From assembly GCA_012960925.1 (NCBI GenBank), contig DUAG01000057.1, positions 1-64,000 of the forward strand: 64,000 bases of DNA. Direction: 5' to 3'. Below are positions 63,061 to 64,000 of this stretch, piece by piece; within the stretch, counting starts at the first letter, position 1, and every line of letters begins with the position of its first letter. Origin of the DNA: Candidatus Manganitrophaceae bacterium. GTDB taxonomy: Bacteria; Nitrospirota; Nitrospiria; SBBL01; JAADHI01. Made by a program: the position numbers and the translations under genes. The notes beneath the pieces were generated by a model that saw only the letters and a program-made list of their open reading frames with translations, searched no databases and was not told the DNA's origin.

Positions 63061-63693
63061 ATGAATTTAAGATCAACCACTTTCCTGTTCACGTTTCTCC
63101 TTCTTGTTTTTAGCCCAATCCGAGGGTGGACCGGGGAAATTGGTGAATTAATTGTTCTTGAAGATTTTTCTGAAATTGGCGAAAATGGTCTTCCCATCGG
63201 GTGGAAAGCCAACAGGGAAAATCCAGAACCGACCGAGATTTACGAGTTCAAAAAAAAGGGTGACCTTTCCTTTCTACATGCCAACGGACGGCCGAACCGG
63301 ATCTTTAAAAAGATAAAATGGAACCCGAATGAATATCCATTTATTTCCTGGAAATGGCGGATGATCAAGGTTCCGAACAACCCGCAAAAAGAAAAAAATG
63401 CGACCCTCTATGTCTCCCTGGGAAAGGATATTATCGGTATTCCAAAGATCACGAAATATGCCTGGAGCAGTATCAAGGCCGTCGGTTCGGAAATTTCCGG
63501 AGGTTTTTTTCGCCCGACAGTGATCATCCTGGAAAGCGGAGCCGCTAAGGAGGGAGAATGGATCACGGAAACCATTAACGTCCTGAAAGATCACGAACGC
63601 CTTCATAATGAAACCCCGCCAGACGAGGCTTACGGCATTGGGATCATGACCACATTAGAAGCTGAGTTCGCCTATATTATTGCCCATAAATAA
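63061..63693 (+). CDS. DUF3047 secreted protein
   Basis: 210 residues from the ATG at 63061 (GGAG upstream). The signal peptide is RSTTFLFTFLLLVFSPIRG. The mature part has the DUF3047 layout: IVLEDFSEIGENGLPIGWKA, FISWKWRMIKVP, ATLYVSLG, and YGIGIMTTLEAEFAYII. Its beta-sandwich-like composition suggests a carbohydrate- or surface-associated role, but the family is uncharacterised. larC follows on the same strand after 55 bases. Confidence 0.85.
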   Translation: MNLRSTTFLFTFLLLVFSPIRGWTGEIGELIVLEDFSEIGENGLPIGWKANRENPEPTEIYEFKKKGDLSFLHANGRPNRIFKKIKWNPNEYPFISWKWRMIKVPNNPQKEKNATLYVSLGKDIIGIPKITKYAWSSIKAVGSEISGGFFRPTVIILESGAAKEGEWITETINVLKDHERLHNETPPDEAYGIGIMTTLEAEFAYIIAHK

Positions 63694-63748
63694 CCCTCGC
63701 ATACCTTGTTTCCCGTCCTCCGGGAACAAATTAAAAAAGAGACTTATA

Positions 63749-64000
63749 ATGAATGTTGCCTATTTTGACTGTTTCTCAGGGATCAGCGGTGACATGATCT
63801 TGGGGGCACTTGTAGACGCTGGCGTCAAGATCGGAGACCTTCAGGATACGGTTGACAAATTAGACCTGCCCGGATGCACCTTGAAGAAGCGCCGTGTTCG
63901 CCGTGTCGGACTGGCCGGCACCAAGATTGACGTCCTCAACCCGAAAAAGCTTAGCCCCTTTCAAACCTTTTCCCAGATCGAGCAGCATCTCCTGAAAAGC
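63749..64000 (+). CDS. larC: pyridinium-3,5-bisthiocarboxylic acid mononucleotide nickel chelatase (partial)
   Basis: The first 84 residues of LarC, cut by the window end. The start MNVAYFDCFSGISGDMILGA is the conserved LarC (DUF111) N-terminus, followed by LVDAGV. LarC inserts nickel into the nickel-pincer cofactor of lactate racemase and related enzymes, using CTP. larB and larE are not in view. Two G-poor ribosome-site candidates precede the ATG. The identity is clear from the N-terminal signature despite truncation. Confidence 0.9.
   Translation, partial: MNVAYFDCFSGISGDMILGALVDAGVKIGDLQDTVDKLDLPGCTLKKRRVRRVGLAGTKIDVLNPKKLSPFQTFSQIEQHLLKS

Overview
The window comes from a Gram-negative, probably autotrophic bacterium. 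It holds a reductive (reverse) TCA cycle operon built around two-subunit ATP-citrate lyase, together with outer-membrane and lipoprotein genes. This mix, plus an archaeal-type ATP-dependent DNA ligase, fits Nitrospirota or Nitrospinota-like lineages. No rRNA or other taxonomic marker is present, so the phylum is an inference.

Layout. 1-2.5 kb: a DUF192 secreted protein with a promoter that implies a leaderless mRNA, a decayed GAF/LuxR regulator and a PilZ protein. 2.5-11 kb (minus strand): a beta-oxidation operon (fadD, thiolase, 3-hydroxyacyl-CoA dehydrogenase, enoyl-CoA hydratase, etfB, etfA, fixC-like). Its acyl-CoA dehydrogenase survives only as a C-terminal stub. 11.2-15.7 kb (plus): an aapJQMP general amino-acid ABC importer. 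15.8-17.7 kb: a small secreted protein coupled to a CCAEP-tail B12/radical SAM protein. 17.7-21.4 kb (minus): MBL hydrolase, stand-alone B12-binding protein, a thiolase-fold protein without the catalytic Cys, and an SDR interrupted by an in-frame stop. 21.6-28.3 kb (minus): envelope genes (PEGA lipoprotein, HExxH lipoprotein, DUF4105 protein, DUF3015 protein with its own promoter and terminator, OprP-like porin, delta-class carbonic anhydrase-like lipoprotein). 28.3-39 kb (minus): mixed metabolic and RNA-modification genes, including psd, miaB, mtaB, a rhodanese and a MoeA-like protein, with a plus-strand tRNA-Phe. 39-46 kb: a zinc-ribbon microprotein, a CinA/MoaB-like protein, and a 1468-residue secreted protein with about 970 residues of Ala/Gln/Glu-rich helical repeats. 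46-57 kb (minus): aclB-aclA-acn-two Fe-S subunits-frdA-sucC-sucD-DUF971. 57-64 kb: outer-membrane phospholipase-like barrel, nitrilase, ABC exporter pair, DNA ligase, DUF3047 protein and the 5' end of larC.

How it fits together. The operon at 46-57 kb encodes citrate cleavage to acetyl-CoA and oxaloacetate, citrate/isocitrate isomerisation, fumarate reduction and succinyl-CoA formation. The flavoprotein has Asn where covalent-FAD enzymes have His, which favours the fumarate-reducing direction. The operon has a good sigma70-type promoter and a leader with an intrinsic-terminator-like hairpin, which suggests attenuation. Short dispersed repeats lie between several genes, and three genes are visibly decayed.

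Most distinctive items: the giant Ala-rich secreted protein, the acl leader, the non-covalent-FAD fumarate reductase with twin Fe-S subunits, the diatom-type carbonic anhydrase, the Cys-less thiolase/B12 module, and promoters whose predicted +1 is the A of an ATG.
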